Assembly (NCBI RefSeq): GCF_041915215.1
Contig: NZ_JAYSBV010000012.1
Source: Zoogloea sp021286885
GTDB lineage: Bacteria; Pseudomonadota; Gammaproteobacteria; Burkholderiales; Rhodocyclaceae
Strand: one strand, 5' to 3'
DNA length: 64,000 nt
The notes beneath the pieces are model-generated. The model ran no database searches. It was not told the origin of the DNA and saw only the letters and a list, made by a program, of their open reading frames with translations. A program made the position numbers and the translations under genes. Within the stretch, counting starts at the first letter, position 1, and every line of letters starts with the position of its first letter. Positions 35,375 through 45,405 of the stretch are shown here, piece after piece.

Positions 35375-36832
35375 TCAAGCTCCAGTACCGCCAACAGTCA
35401 AACCATCAATCCGCAGAGTGGGCTGGCCCACCCCCACCGGCACGCTCTGGCCGTCCTTGCCGCAGGTGCCCACCCCCGGGTCCAGGGCCAGATCGTTGCC
35501 GATCATCGAAACCCGGGTCAGGCAGTCCGGGCCGTTACCAATCAGGGTTGCACCCTTCACCGGCCGCGTCACCTTGCCGTCCTCAATCAGATAGCATTCT
35601 GAGGTGGAAAATACAAACTTGCCGGAGGTGATGTCCACTTGGCCGCCACCGAAGTTCACCGCATACAGGCCGTTTTTAACCGAGGCGATGATTTCGGCGG
35701 GATCATGCTGGCCGGGGAGCATGATGGTGTTGGTCATGCGCGGCAGGGGCAGATGGGCGAAGGATTCGCGCCGCCCGTTGCCGGTAGGCTCCACGCCCAT
35801 CAGACGGGCGTTGAGGGTGTCCTGCATGTAGCCGGTCAGGATGCCGTCTTCGATCAGCACAGTGCGCCGGGTCGGGTTGCCCTCGTCGTCGATAGTGAGG
35901 GAACCGCGCCGATCCGGCAGGGTGCCGTCATCCACCACCGTCACACCCTTGGCGGCCACCTGCTGGCCGATGCGACCACTGAAGGCGGAGCTTTCCTTGC
36001 GGTTGAAATCGCCCTCCAGCCCGTGGCCGATGGCCTCGTGGAGCAGGATGCCGGGCCAGCCATTGCCCAGCACCACGGTCATGCTGCCGGCAGGTGCGGG
36101 GCCGGCATCCAGGTTAACGCGGGCCTGGTGCACAGCAGCCCGGGCGAAGCTGGTGAGCACTTCATCGGTGAAATAGCCGTAGTCGTAGCGCCCGCCGCCG
36201 CCACCGGAGCCCTGCTCGCGGCGGCCCTTGTCTTCCATGATCACCGACACCGACACCCGCACCAGGGGGCGCACATCAGCCGCCAGGTGGCCGTCGCTGC
36301 GGGCCACCAGCACCACTTCCCAGCTTCCCACCAGGCTGGCCATGACTTCCTTGACGCGGGGGTCTTCGGCCCGGGCCAGGCCTTCGAGGCGCTCCAGCAG
36401 CTTCACCTTGGCGATGTCATCCAGGGAGCCCTGGGGGTTGTCGGCCCGGTAGAGGGCCAGGGGCGGCTTCTTGGCCGGCGAAAGGGGCACGCACTTGCGC
36501 CGCCCGGCAGCGGCAATCGCCCGGGTCGCATCGGCGGCATCCTTGAGGGCCTTCAGGCTGATGTCGTCGGAGTAGGCGAAGGCGGTCTTCTCGCCGGTGA
36601 TGGCCCGCACCCCCACGCCCTGCTCAATGTTGAAGCTGCCGGATTTGACGATGCCTTCTTCCAGGCTCCAGGCCTCGGAACGGTGGTACTGGAAGTACAG
36701 ATCGGCGTAGTCGAGCTTGTGGCGGTAGAGCTTGCGGAACACCTTGTCCAGGTCTTCCAGATCCAGGTCATAGGGCTTCAGCAACAGCTTGCTGGCGGTC
36801 TTGAGATGACTACTGGGGGCGTTTTTGCTCAT
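35375..36832 (-). CDS. tldD: Metalloprotease TldD
   Basis: 485 aa PmbA/TldD-family zinc protease; with PmbA(TldE) it degrades unfolded peptides and matures some peptide natural products. The HEAIGHGLEGD motif contains the HExxxH zinc ligands, and a downstream Cys in CLTRVSMIGND completes the usual pattern. The start at 36832 is preferred over a frame beginning seven codons earlier. No partner pmbA is in the window. The order yhdP-nitrilase-tldD is conserved in proteobacteria. Confidence 0.95.
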   Translation of the reverse strand: MSKNAPSSHLKTASKLLLKPYDLDLEDLDKVFRKLYRHKLDYADLYFQYHRSEAWSLEEGIVKSGSFNIEQGVGVRAITGEKTAFAYSDDISLKALKDAADATRAIAAAGRRKCVPLSPAKKPPLALYRADNPQGSLDDIAKVKLLERLEGLARAEDPRVKEVMASLVGSWEVVLVARSDGHLAADVRPLVRVSVSVIMEDKGRREQGSGGGGGRYDYGYFTDEVLTSFARAAVHQARVNLDAGPAPAGSMTVVLGNGWPGILLHEAIGHGLEGDFNRKESSAFSGRIGQQVAAKGVTVVDDGTLPDRRGSLTIDDEGNPTRRTVLIEDGILTGYMQDTLNARLMGVEPTGNGRRESFAHLPLPRMTNTIMLPGQHDPAEIIASVKNGLYAVNFGGGQVDITSGKFVFSTSECYLIEDGKVTRPVKGATLIGNGPDCLTRVSMIGNDLALDPGVGTCGKDGQSVPVGVGQPTLRIDGLTVGGTGA

Positions 36833-36905
36833 GGTCTTGGGGAAATGTCGCAAGTTGGGCAGAAGGTGAACGCTTCTTCAACGCTTCTGCCAGTTTGAAT
36901 CCGGA

Positions 36906-36926
36906 GGCCGGGCACAGTGCCCGGCC
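36906..36926 (-). other. Hairpin between the nitrilase and tldD genes
   Basis: Perfect 9-bp stem GGCCGGGCA/TGCCCGGCC around a 3-nt loop in the 136-bp spacer. No T-run follows on the minus strand, so an intercistronic stabiliser or processing site is more likely than a terminator. A short direct repeat AACGCTTCT occurs twice nearby (36870-36890 region). Confidence 0.5.
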
Positions 36927-36968
36927 CGCTTGTGCATGTAGGTTCAGACGTTCAGGTTCGGGGCCGGC

Positions 36969-37784
36969 TCACTTCACGCGGCGATGCTCCAGGGCGGGCA
37001 GGCTGGCCCGGACTTCGGCAATCCGGTTGCGATCCACGTTGCCCCTCACCACCCCGGGCCCTTCGGGCAGGCAACTCAGCACATCACCCCAGGGGTCGAT
37101 CAGCATGCTGTGGCCCCAGGTGCGGCGCCCGCTCGGGTGCACGCCCCCCTGGGCGCTGGCCAGCACGTAGCACTGGTTTTCGATGGCCCGGGCGCGCAAC
37201 AGGGTTTCCCAATGGGCCCGGCCTGTGGTGTAGGTGAAAGCGGCGGTGAGGATGATCAGATTCACCTCGCCCATCGCCCGGAACAGCTCGGGGAAGCGCA
37301 GGTCGTAACAAATCGACACCCCCACCCGGCCGCAGGGCGCCTCGAAGGTGACGACCTCGTTGCCTGCCTCGATGGTGGCAGATTCGTCGTAACGCTCGTT
37401 GCCCTTCACAAAGCCGAACAGGTGCAGCTTGTCATAAGACGCCACCCGACGCCCCTGATCGTCGAAGATCACGGTGGTGTTGCGCACCTTGTCGGCCGCC
37501 TCGGCCTCCAGGGGCAGGCTGCCGCCCACCACCCAGATCCGGTGCCGGCGGGCCGCATCGGCCAGAAAATTCTGGATGGGGCCGCCAGTGCGCAACTCAC
37601 GAATGCGCACCTTGGCCGACTCGTCGGGGCTGATGAGGGGGAAATACTCAGGCAGGGCCACCAGGCGGGCGCCTTGGTCGGCGGCCTCGGCAATCAGGCG
37701 CTCGGCCTCCTTCAGGTTGGCCTCCACATCGGGGCCGGAGATCATCTGGGCCGCCGCCACCGGCCATACCGGATTCATCGTCAT
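36969..37784 (-). CDS. Carbon-nitrogen hydrolase, Nit1/omega-amidase-like
   Basis: 271 aa nitrilase-superfamily amidase. The catalytic Glu46 (LPEYF), Lys119 (YDKLHLF) and Cys159 (SICYDLRFPELFR) are all present. The Cys motif matches the Nit/deaminated-glutathione amidase group, so repair of deaminated glutathione is the likely role (known for Nit1 homologues; inference here). Its ATG overlaps the yhdP stop by four bases (37781-37784). Confidence 0.92.
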   Translation of the reverse strand: MTMNPVWPVAAAQMISGPDVEANLKEAERLIAEAADQGARLVALPEYFPLISPDESAKVRIRELRTGGPIQNFLADAARRHRIWVVGGSLPLEAEAADKVRNTTVIFDDQGRRVASYDKLHLFGFVKGNERYDESATIEAGNEVVTFEAPCGRVGVSICYDLRFPELFRAMGEVNLIILTAAFTYTTGRAHWETLLRARAIENQCYVLASAQGGVHPSGRRTWGHSMLIDPWGDVLSCLPEGPGVVRGNVDRNRIAEVRASLPALEHRRVK

Positions 37785-40700
37785 GGGGTTTTCCCTTCAG
37801 GAACAGCGGAAGGCAGGGCCCGGGCCGACAGTTTATCCACCTTGGGATCGGACCAGCTTCCGGTGATTGCATACTCAAAACTGAACAACTGCTCGACCGG
37901 GTCGCGCAGGGCTTTCTGAACCAGATAGGTGGCCAGGCCCACCGCCGGGTGCACCGCCCCGACTCCGGTGGCCAGCACCGAGCCCACCGCCACCGATTCG
38001 GTCAAGGTGGGCTGCACCTTGACCTTCAGGTTTTGGGACTCCCGGGCCAGATCCGCATCCCCGGTAATGAACACCCGGGCCGCAGCACCCGTCAGGGCCA
38101 GATCTTCGGTGTGCAGCACACCGCCATTCATCTGGATGCTACCGGAAATGCGGTCGAAGGCGAATCCTTCGGAAAACACATCGCGGAAATCCAGCGTGAC
38201 CCGGCGCGGCAAGGCCTGCAGGCTCAGCACCCCCAGCAGACGCCCCACCCCGGGCTCCAGGCGGGTGAACTGGCCCTTGTCCACATGCAGCTGCATATGG
38301 CCGTTGAGGCTCGCGAAATCCAGATCCACCGGAGCGCCCTGCCAGCCCAACTCCCCCTCCAGGGTGGTATGGGCCTGGCGTACCGCTTCCGGGTAACCCA
38401 GGCGGGCCAGCATGCGCTCGGGGCTCGCCACATCCAGCCGGACATTGATCCGGGTTTCCTCCCGGCTCCCCGGACGCCAGCTGCCCTTGCCGCTCAGGCT
38501 GCCGTCGGGGTTGCTGATCAGAAACTGATCCAGGCTCCAGACATCGCCCTGGTTGGAAGCCTTCAGCTCCAGTTTGCCCAGCTGATGCCCCCGAATCACC
38601 AGACTATCGGCGCTGATGTCCAGCCCTGGCAACTCGGCCAGTTTTTCCTTGCTCTCCTGGCTCGGGGGCGGCATCCCGTTCCCGGTGGCACTGCCCAGCA
38701 CCAGCTGGCGGAAACGGCCTTGCAGGCGGCCCCGGCCCTGATCGCGCCAGATGAACTCGCCGGTGGCCTCCCGGCTTTGGAGCCGGGCCTGCCAGCCGCC
38801 CTGCTCCATCACCGCCCGCAGATTGGCGTCATGCAGATGCTGGCCCAGCAGTTGCAAATCGCTTGCCTTGAGGGCCAGCCCGGACAAGGGAAAACCGCTC
38901 CCAGCGGCTGGCGCATGCTCATGCCCCCCGGCCTGGGCCTGGGGAGGGGGATTACCGGCCAGGGCCTTGCGCCAGGCATCCGCATCCAGGGTATCGGCAC
39001 TCGCCGCAATCATCACCCCCTGGTCGGGGATGCGCAGGGCTTCGTTCAGGGCCAGCCCACCCCGCTGGATGAGGCTGCGATTGCCCTCCCGCCGGCGAAT
39101 GAACTGGGCCTGAAAACCGCCCCCCGCACTCAGCTTGAGGGTATCGCCCGGCACGCCCGGCGTAGCCAGCAGCTCAAAGTGGAAAGGCAGCGGCTGGCTC
39201 GCAGTTTTGCCAAAAGGCGGCGGCAGGCTGGCCGTAACCCCCTGCAAGCTACTGTCCAGCACAAACTCCACGCCCCCCGTATGGGGCACCGTGATCGTGC
39301 CCTTCCAGGGCGCGGTGCCGCTCATGTGGTCCAGCAAGGGCAGATCCAGCTCCTTGCGCAGGGCCGCCATGCCCACACTGCCCTGGGCATTGAGCAGCAC
39401 GCCCCCGTCGGGACGGGTGCCGCCACTCACACTGACCGCCTCGCCAAACACCCGGCCCACGCCCTGGCGGATCGTCATCTGGCTTTCGGTAAAGCCCACC
39501 TTGGCCCCCGCCTCCACAATCACCGGCAAGGCCGGGTCGGGCTGGAAGCGGTTGTGGGCAAACTGAAACTCGCCCTTGACCCGGGATTTGGGCAGATCGT
39601 GCAGGGGCAGGCTCAGGTGCAGATCCAGGCTCCCCGCACCTTCTGAGCGAAACGGATCGGTAAAGTGGCCGATCCAGCCGCCCACCGGGCTCTCGCCCAG
39701 AAAACGCAAAAACTCCTGGGTGGGCCCCTGGGCCTGGCCGTGGATGGCCAGCACCGCATCGTTCTTGAAATCCGGCAACACCACGCTCACATCGCGCAGC
39801 TCCACCCCCAGGGTCTTGCCGCGTCGGGCCTTGATGTTCATGCCAGCGCCCTCGAACACCAGATCACCCTGAATGTCTTCGATCCGGGGCCAGCCGGGGG
39901 CGTATTCGAGCAGCCCATCCATCACCTTCACATTCACCCGGAACAGCCCATCTGCCGAGTCGCGGAAGGGAAAATGGGACAGATCACCCTTCAGCACCAG
40001 CCGGGCATCGGGCGCCTTGCCGCCCAGCAGGCCGCGCTCCAGCCAGTCCCTGGCGCCCTTGCTCACCACGCCGGGCATGTAGCGCCACACGGCGGTGCTG
40101 TCCGCATCCTGCAAACGGGCCTGAAGATCAATCACCCCCGGCGTGTCGGGGGTGGCCCGGTAGCGTCCGCTGGCCGTGCCCCGGGCATCCCGGTTGGCAA
40201 AGGTGGCCTTGCTCAGATTGAGTTCCAGCAGGCCTTCGGGGTGAGTCCAGGTACCTTCAGCGGCAAGCGCATCCAGGGCCAGACGTGGCTCGGGGAAGAC
40301 CTTGGGCATCACGAGGGCCGCATCCTTGCCCGTCAGCACGAAATGGCCGCCCTTCTCACTGCCCTCGATCCGCCCCGAGAGGCCCGCAAAGCCTGGCCAG
40401 GCTTCCAGAGGCGCAATGCCCAGGCCCGAGAAACGCGCATCCACCGTATAGCTGGCCAGATCGCCCCCGCTATCCAGCGCCCATTTCAGGCTGAGCGGCC
40501 CCACCTGCCCGGTGGGCGCCAGGGTGTCCAGCCGGCTGCGCACGCCCACCGGCAGGGGCAGACGCCCGGCCAGTTCGGAGAGCACCGCCAGATCCAGCTG
40601 GCTGGCCACCAGCTCACCGCGCCCGCCGTGGCTGCCCGCCGGGGCCAACAGGCGCAGGAAGAAATCGGTAGGCGGCAGCACCAGCCCATCCCGGGTTTCG

Positions 40701-41674
40701 ATGGACAACTGGCGGGCGCTCGCTTCCCGCAACCCGCCCTCATCCCGGTAGCGCAAGCGCCCGGAAGCCCGATTGAAGGGGATGTCCTCCAGATCTTTGG
40801 CGAGCCGGATGCGTGCATCCTTGAGGGAAAAATCGGCGGTAATGGACTGAACCCGACCATGCCCCAGGCTCAGCCAGGCCTTGAGCCCACCTGAGCCCTC
40901 CGCATCCAGTGGGTAATCCACCCAGGGGCGCCAGGCCCCCAGCTTGGCGTAATCGAGACCCGCAAACAGTTCTCCCCGCCAGCTGGCGCCATGCTTGAGA
41001 TCGCTGCCGTGCAGCTCGCCGCGCACATCCAGCATGGTGGCCAGGGCCTCGGGCGGGTGGGCGGTCAGCCCGAAGCGGTGCAGCGCGCCCCGGTTTTCGA
41101 GCCGGAAATCCACCTCATCCAGGGCCAGGGGCGGGGCCTTGCGCAGCCCGTCGCGCCATTCCAGGCGGGCATGGCGGATCAACACCTCCCGCTGGCTCAG
41201 GAGCCAATCGGCAAAAGCCCCATCGCTTTCGCCGGAGGTTTGCACCGGCAGGCCGGCCACAAACAGTTGCCCGTCCCCATCGCGCCGGATGCTCAGTTCG
41301 GGGGCATCGATCTCCAGCCGGTAGAGCTTGAGGCGCATCAGGGGCAAGGACACCCAGGCCACCTCAGCCTCCACCCGATCCAGGGTGAGGGCAGGCAGCC
41401 CGGCCTTGTCATGAATCGTGAAGCCTTCGAGGTGCAGGCGCGGACGCCAGCCATCCAGGCTCGCCCCCAGCCCCCGGATCTGCACCGGCAGACCAATGGA
41501 ATGGGCAATCAGGCCCGCAATCTCGCCCCGGTACTCGGGCAGATGGGGCAAGACCAGATGCCGCACCCCAAGAAAGCTCAGGCCACACAGGAAATACACG
41601 CCCCCCCCCACCCACAACAACAGGCGCAGGGTCTTGCGGATTCGCCGGAACACGGAGAGGCGCAACTTAGCCAC
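37781..41674 (-). CDS. yhdP: YhdP-family AsmA-like envelope protein
   Basis: 1297 aa with one N-terminal membrane helix (about 17-40, LLLWVGGGVYFLCGLSFLGV) and a very long periplasmic beta-rich body, matching the YhdP/DUF3971 family. YhdP, TamB and YdbH span the periplasm and carry phospholipids to the outer membrane. The C-terminal AsmA-like part includes LDFRDVFSEGFAFDRISGSI and ATGVGAVHPAVGLATYLVQK, typical of YhdP. Start is GTG at 41674 with no clear Shine-Dalgarno. It is coupled to the nitrilase gene and divergent from glnE. The window thus encodes two members of this bridge family (see tamB). Confidence 0.93.
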   Translation of the reverse strand: MAKLRLSVFRRIRKTLRLLLWVGGGVYFLCGLSFLGVRHLVLPHLPEYRGEIAGLIAHSIGLPVQIRGLGASLDGWRPRLHLEGFTIHDKAGLPALTLDRVEAEVAWVSLPLMRLKLYRLEIDAPELSIRRDGDGQLFVAGLPVQTSGESDGAFADWLLSQREVLIRHARLEWRDGLRKAPPLALDEVDFRLENRGALHRFGLTAHPPEALATMLDVRGELHGSDLKHGASWRGELFAGLDYAKLGAWRPWVDYPLDAEGSGGLKAWLSLGHGRVQSITADFSLKDARIRLAKDLEDIPFNRASGRLRYRDEGGLREASARQLSIETRDGLVLPPTDFFLRLLAPAGSHGGRGELVASQLDLAVLSELAGRLPLPVGVRSRLDTLAPTGQVGPLSLKWALDSGGDLASYTVDARFSGLGIAPLEAWPGFAGLSGRIEGSEKGGHFVLTGKDAALVMPKVFPEPRLALDALAAEGTWTHPEGLLELNLSKATFANRDARGTASGRYRATPDTPGVIDLQARLQDADSTAVWRYMPGVVSKGARDWLERGLLGGKAPDARLVLKGDLSHFPFRDSADGLFRVNVKVMDGLLEYAPGWPRIEDIQGDLVFEGAGMNIKARRGKTLGVELRDVSVVLPDFKNDAVLAIHGQAQGPTQEFLRFLGESPVGGWIGHFTDPFRSEGAGSLDLHLSLPLHDLPKSRVKGEFQFAHNRFQPDPALPVIVEAGAKVGFTESQMTIRQGVGRVFGEAVSVSGGTRPDGGVLLNAQGSVGMAALRKELDLPLLDHMSGTAPWKGTITVPHTGGVEFVLDSSLQGVTASLPPPFGKTASQPLPFHFELLATPGVPGDTLKLSAGGGFQAQFIRRREGNRSLIQRGGLALNEALRIPDQGVMIAASADTLDADAWRKALAGNPPPQAQAGGHEHAPAAGSGFPLSGLALKASDLQLLGQHLHDANLRAVMEQGGWQARLQSREATGEFIWRDQGRGRLQGRFRQLVLGSATGNGMPPPSQESKEKLAELPGLDISADSLVIRGHQLGKLELKASNQGDVWSLDQFLISNPDGSLSGKGSWRPGSREETRINVRLDVASPERMLARLGYPEAVRQAHTTLEGELGWQGAPVDLDFASLNGHMQLHVDKGQFTRLEPGVGRLLGVLSLQALPRRVTLDFRDVFSEGFAFDRISGSIQMNGGVLHTEDLALTGAAARVFITGDADLARESQNLKVKVQPTLTESVAVGSVLATGVGAVHPAVGLATYLVQKALRDPVEQLFSFEYAITGSWSDPKVDKLSARALPSAVPEGKTP

Positions 41675-41757
41675 GGAAATCAGGCTTGACGAAAATCAGT
41701 CCGGCAGACATAACACGAGACCAACATAGAAACGATCATTCTACCAATCGCGCCGCC

Positions 41758-44436
41758 ATGTCCGAAGCCTCCGCTCCCTTGCCCGCTGCCGTTCAGCATG
41801 CCGTTTCCTGCTCCCGTTTCCTGGCCCGCCAGCTCGCCAGCCGTTCCTGGCTGGCCGACGCCCTCGCCCGCAGCATCGAGCACCCTCTCAGCGCCGCCGC
41901 CCTGCGGGATTTCCTGCACGCCGAAAAGGTGGACGAAAATACCCTCAAACCCGCCCTGCGCAAGCTGCGCGCCTGGGTGATCTGCCACGCGATGGTGCGC
42001 GATCTGGCCGGTCTGGCGCCCCTCGCCGAAGTCACCGAGAGCATGACCCTGCTGGCCGATGTCGCCGTCGAGACCGCCCATGACATCCTGCGCGCCCAGC
42101 TGGTGGCACGCCACGGGGAACCCCTTTCTGCCGACGGACGCGAACAGGAGTTCATCATCATCGGCATGGGCAAGCTGGGCGGGCGGGAGTTGAATGTTTC
42201 TTCCGACATCGACCTGATCTTCGTCTACCCGGAAGACGGCGCCACCGCCGGCCCCAAGATCATCGACAACTACGAGTTCTTCACCAAGCTCGGACGTAGC
42301 CTGATCCAGGCCCTCAACGACCTGACCGGCGACGGCCAGGTCTTCCGGGTGGACATGCGCCTGCGCCCCAACGGCGACTCCGGCCCCCTGGTGGCGAGCT
42401 TCGACATGCTCGAAAACTACTTCATCACCCAGGGCCGGGAGTGGGAGCGCTACGCCTGGATCAAGGCCCGGGTCATGACCGGCATCCGGGGCGAGGAGCT
42501 GGCCCAGATCGCCCGCCCCTTCATCTTCCGCAAATACCTGGACTTTGGCGCCATCAACGCCATGCGCGACCTGCACGCCCAGATCCGGCGCGAAGTGGCC
42601 CGCAAGGATATGGTGAATAACGTCAAGCTGGGCCCCGGCGGCATCCGCGAGATCGAGTTTCTGGCCCAGGTTTTCCAGCTGATCCGGGGCGGGCGCGACA
42701 CCCAGCTCCAGATCAAGCCCACCCTCCAGGTGCTGGCCCGGCTCGCCGAGCGGGGCATCATCACCCCCGAGGCCGAGCGGGAACTGGCGAGCGCCTATGA
42801 CTTTCTGCGCCGGCTGGAACACCGGCTCCAGTACCTGGAAGACGCCCAGACCCACACCCTGCCCGGTCGCCCCGAAGACCAGGCCATCATCGCCCGGGCC
42901 ATGGGCTTTGCCAGCTACGCGGCCCTGCTCGAAGAACTGGACGACCACCGCCGGGCGGTGAGCCAGCACTTCAACGGCGTGTTTGGCGACCCCAACGAAA
43001 ACGGCCACGACCTGGACAACCTGTGGGCCGGCGCCTGCGACGAAGAACGCAGCCAGGAAGCCTTCCGCAGCCTGGGCTACCCGGACCCGAGCGCCGCCGC
43101 CCGGCGCCTGGCCACCCTGCGCAATGGCAACCGCTACCAGCAGATGCCGCCCAGCATCAAGGTGCGCTTTGATCCGCTGATTCCCCGGGTAATCGAGGCC
43201 GCCGCCGAAACCGGCCACCCGAACGCAACCTTCGACCGGCTGCTCGACCTGCTGGACGCCATCAGCCGGCGCGCCGCCTATCTGGCCCTGCTCCAGCAAT
43301 ACCCCCAAACCCTGCACAAGGTGGCCGAGCTGGTGGGCGCCTCCGCCTGGGCCGCCCAGTTCCTGAACCGCCACCCCATTCTGCTCGACGAAGCCCTGGA
43401 CCCGCGCATCCTGGACGAGGAGCTGGACCTCAGCGCCTTCCGTACCGAACTTTCCGCCCAGCTGGACGCCGTGGAACCCGACATGGAACGCCAGATGGAC
43501 CTGATGCGCGAGCAGCACCACGCCCAGGTGTTCCGCCTGCTCACCAAGGACATCGCAGGTCGGCTCACCGTGGAGCGCCACGCCGACTTTCTCTCGGGCC
43601 TGGCCGACATCATCGTGGACCTCACCGTGAGCATGTGCTGGCGCAAGATCAAGAACCGCCACCGGGATGACCCGAAGTTTGCGGTGCTGGCCTACGGCAA
43701 GCTGGGCGGCAAGGAACTGGGCTACGCCTCCGACCTGGACATGGTTTACATCCACGACGACGAAGCCCCCGAAGCCGGCGAGCTCTACACCCGCCTGGGC
43801 CAGCGCACCAACACCTGGCTCTCGGCCCAGACTCCGGCAGGCCAGCTGTTTGATACCGACCTGCGCCTGCGCCCCAATGGCGACGCGGGGCTCTTGGTGG
43901 TGTCCCTCGAATCCTTCCGCCAATACCAGCTCCAGAACGCCTGGGTGTGGGAACACCAGGCCCTCACCCGGGCCCGGTTCTGCGCCGGCGACCGGGAAAT
44001 CGGACGCAAGTTTGAAGAAATCCGCATCGAAGTGCTGCGCCAGCCCCGGGATCTGGGCACGCTGCGCACCGAAGTGCTGGCCATGCGCCAGCGCATGCGC
44101 GATGCCCACCCGCCCAAGGCCGGGATCTTCGACCTCAAGCACGACCAGGGCGGCCTGATCGACGTGGAGTTCATGGTTCAGTACCTGGTGCTCGGCCACG
44201 CCCACGCCCACGCGGCCCTCACCGGCAATCTGGGCAACATCGCCCTGCTGCGGATTGCGGGCGAACTGGGGCTGATCCCCGTCGAGCAGGCCGCCTTCGT
44301 GGCCGATGCTTACCGGGAATACCGCCGCCTGCAACACGGCCTGCGCCTCAACACCCAGGAATCCCGCGTTGCCCCCGCCCAGGTCGAAACCCAGGCCGCC
44401 GGCGTGCGCCAGCTGTGGGCCCTGCTGTTCGACTAG
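41758..44436 (+). CDS. glnE: Bifunctional glutamine synthetase adenylyltransferase/deadenylylase
   Basis: 892 aa, regulating glutamine synthetase by AMP attachment and removal. Two nucleotidyltransferase domains are visible: the N-terminal deadenylylating half with Asp150/Asp152 in SSDIDLIFVY, and the C-terminal adenylylating half with Asp659/Asp661 in ASDLDMVYIH. Each is followed by its helical GlnE domain (PGGIREIEFLAQ and DQGGLIDVEFMVQY). Start ATG 41758 is chosen; an earlier in-frame ATG at 41686 lies in the probable promoter region. Normally acts with PII (GlnB). Confidence 0.96.
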   Translation: MSEASAPLPAAVQHAVSCSRFLARQLASRSWLADALARSIEHPLSAAALRDFLHAEKVDENTLKPALRKLRAWVICHAMVRDLAGLAPLAEVTESMTLLADVAVETAHDILRAQLVARHGEPLSADGREQEFIIIGMGKLGGRELNVSSDIDLIFVYPEDGATAGPKIIDNYEFFTKLGRSLIQALNDLTGDGQVFRVDMRLRPNGDSGPLVASFDMLENYFITQGREWERYAWIKARVMTGIRGEELAQIARPFIFRKYLDFGAINAMRDLHAQIRREVARKDMVNNVKLGPGGIREIEFLAQVFQLIRGGRDTQLQIKPTLQVLARLAERGIITPEAERELASAYDFLRRLEHRLQYLEDAQTHTLPGRPEDQAIIARAMGFASYAALLEELDDHRRAVSQHFNGVFGDPNENGHDLDNLWAGACDEERSQEAFRSLGYPDPSAAARRLATLRNGNRYQQMPPSIKVRFDPLIPRVIEAAAETGHPNATFDRLLDLLDAISRRAAYLALLQQYPQTLHKVAELVGASAWAAQFLNRHPILLDEALDPRILDEELDLSAFRTELSAQLDAVEPDMERQMDLMREQHHAQVFRLLTKDIAGRLTVERHADFLSGLADIIVDLTVSMCWRKIKNRHRDDPKFAVLAYGKLGGKELGYASDLDMVYIHDDEAPEAGELYTRLGQRTNTWLSAQTPAGQLFDTDLRLRPNGDAGLLVVSLESFRQYQLQNAWVWEHQALTRARFCAGDREIGRKFEEIRIEVLRQPRDLGTLRTEVLAMRQRMRDAHPPKAGIFDLKHDQGGLIDVEFMVQYLVLGHAHAHAALTGNLGNIALLRIAGELGLIPVEQAAFVADAYREYRRLQHGLRLNTQESRVAPAQVETQAAGVRQLWALLFD

Positions 44437-44518
44437 GGCTAAGCGCAACAAAACACCTCGCCGGGCCCAGGTCCGGCACCTCACCCCTTCCAGAAAATTT
44501 CGCCAAAATCACCCAAGC

Positions 44519-45178
44519 ATGCGCCCCTACACCCACATTCTGTTTGACCTGGACGGCACCCTGATCGACTCGGCCCCGGCCATTCTCGCCAGCTTCCGAG
44601 ATGCCTTTGCCCGGGCCGGAATCAGCCCGGTGCGCAGCATCGACGACAGCATCATCGGCCCGCCCCTCACCGAGACCCTGCAACTGCTCGCCGGCAGCAC
44701 CGATGCCCCCCTGATCGCCCAACTGGCCGAGCACTTCAAGGCCAGCTACGACACCGAAGGCTACAAGGCCACCAGCGCCTACCCGGGCATCACCGAGCTC
44801 CTGGCCGGCCTGAAGGGCGCCGGGCTGCACCTCTCCATCGCCACCAACAAGCGCATCCACCCCACCCGGCTGATCCTCGAACACCTGGGCTGGGCGGGCT
44901 TTTTCGATCACGTGTATGCGCTGGATCTGTTCACCCCGCGCCTGCCCCACAAGGCCGCGATGATCGAACGCCTGATGCACGACCAGCAGATCCCCGCCAG
45001 CCAGGCGGTCTACATCGGCGACCGCCCCGAAGACGGTCACTCCGCCGACGCCAACGCCCTCCCCTTCATCGCCGCCTGCTGGGGCTACGGCAGCATCAGC
45101 GAAGAAGAACGGGAAGCGGGCTGGGCGGTGTGCCGGAGCGCGGCAGAAATGCTGAAAAAACTGCAGGAAATGCGGTGA
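44519..45178 (+). CDS. HAD-family hydrolase, phosphoglycolate-phosphatase-like
   Basis: 219 aa. HAD motif I DLDGTLIDSAP, motif II IATNK, motif III Lys in PHKAAMIE and motif IV GDRPEDGHSA are intact, with an alpha-helical cap (about 15-80), so the enzyme should be active. It resembles Gph/PgmB-type small-molecule phosphatases but is clearly distinct from the gph at 20535-21206. Substrate unknown. It follows glnE by 82 bp without an obvious terminator and could be co-transcribed. Confidence 0.9.
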   Translation: MRPYTHILFDLDGTLIDSAPAILASFRDAFARAGISPVRSIDDSIIGPPLTETLQLLAGSTDAPLIAQLAEHFKASYDTEGYKATSAYPGITELLAGLKGAGLHLSIATNKRIHPTRLILEHLGWAGFFDHVYALDLFTPRLPHKAAMIERLMHDQQIPASQAVYIGDRPEDGHSADANALPFIAACWGYGSISEEEREAGWAVCRSAAEMLKKLQEMR

Positions 45179-45405
45179 TCCATGCCACCTGACGGCATCA
45201 AAAACTGCACATAACACCTACAAAAATAAAAAAACGAAAACCAATCAACATTTACATTTTATGCAGTGATAAGCTCCAGAAGCCTTGCCAGCAAAAAACA
45301 AATGACAAAAGCACTTGTTACGCCCAAGGCCGTAAAAAACCCATCAATGCCAATTACAAGGCTGGCCCGTAAAACCTGGGCATATCTGGATCTGGAGATG
45401 TTGTC
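45179..45405 (+). promoter_or_regulatory. AT-rich spacer upstream of the lipoprotein pair
   Basis: 227 bp that stand out as AT-rich (for example a run of A-rich sequence at 45220-45260) within a GC-rich window. It holds no gene that I can support. It likely carries the promoter of the lipoprotein pair; TTTACA at 45249-45254 could be a -35 box, but no well-spaced -10 is convincing. GGAG at 45394-45397 is the ribosome binding site for the GTG start. Confidence 0.4.

Noticed and set aside
41680..44484. 934-codon open frame on the minus strand
   Set aside because: Antisense to glnE, whose two DxD motifs are intact. The frame has the Val/Gly/His/Gln bias of a shadow frame.
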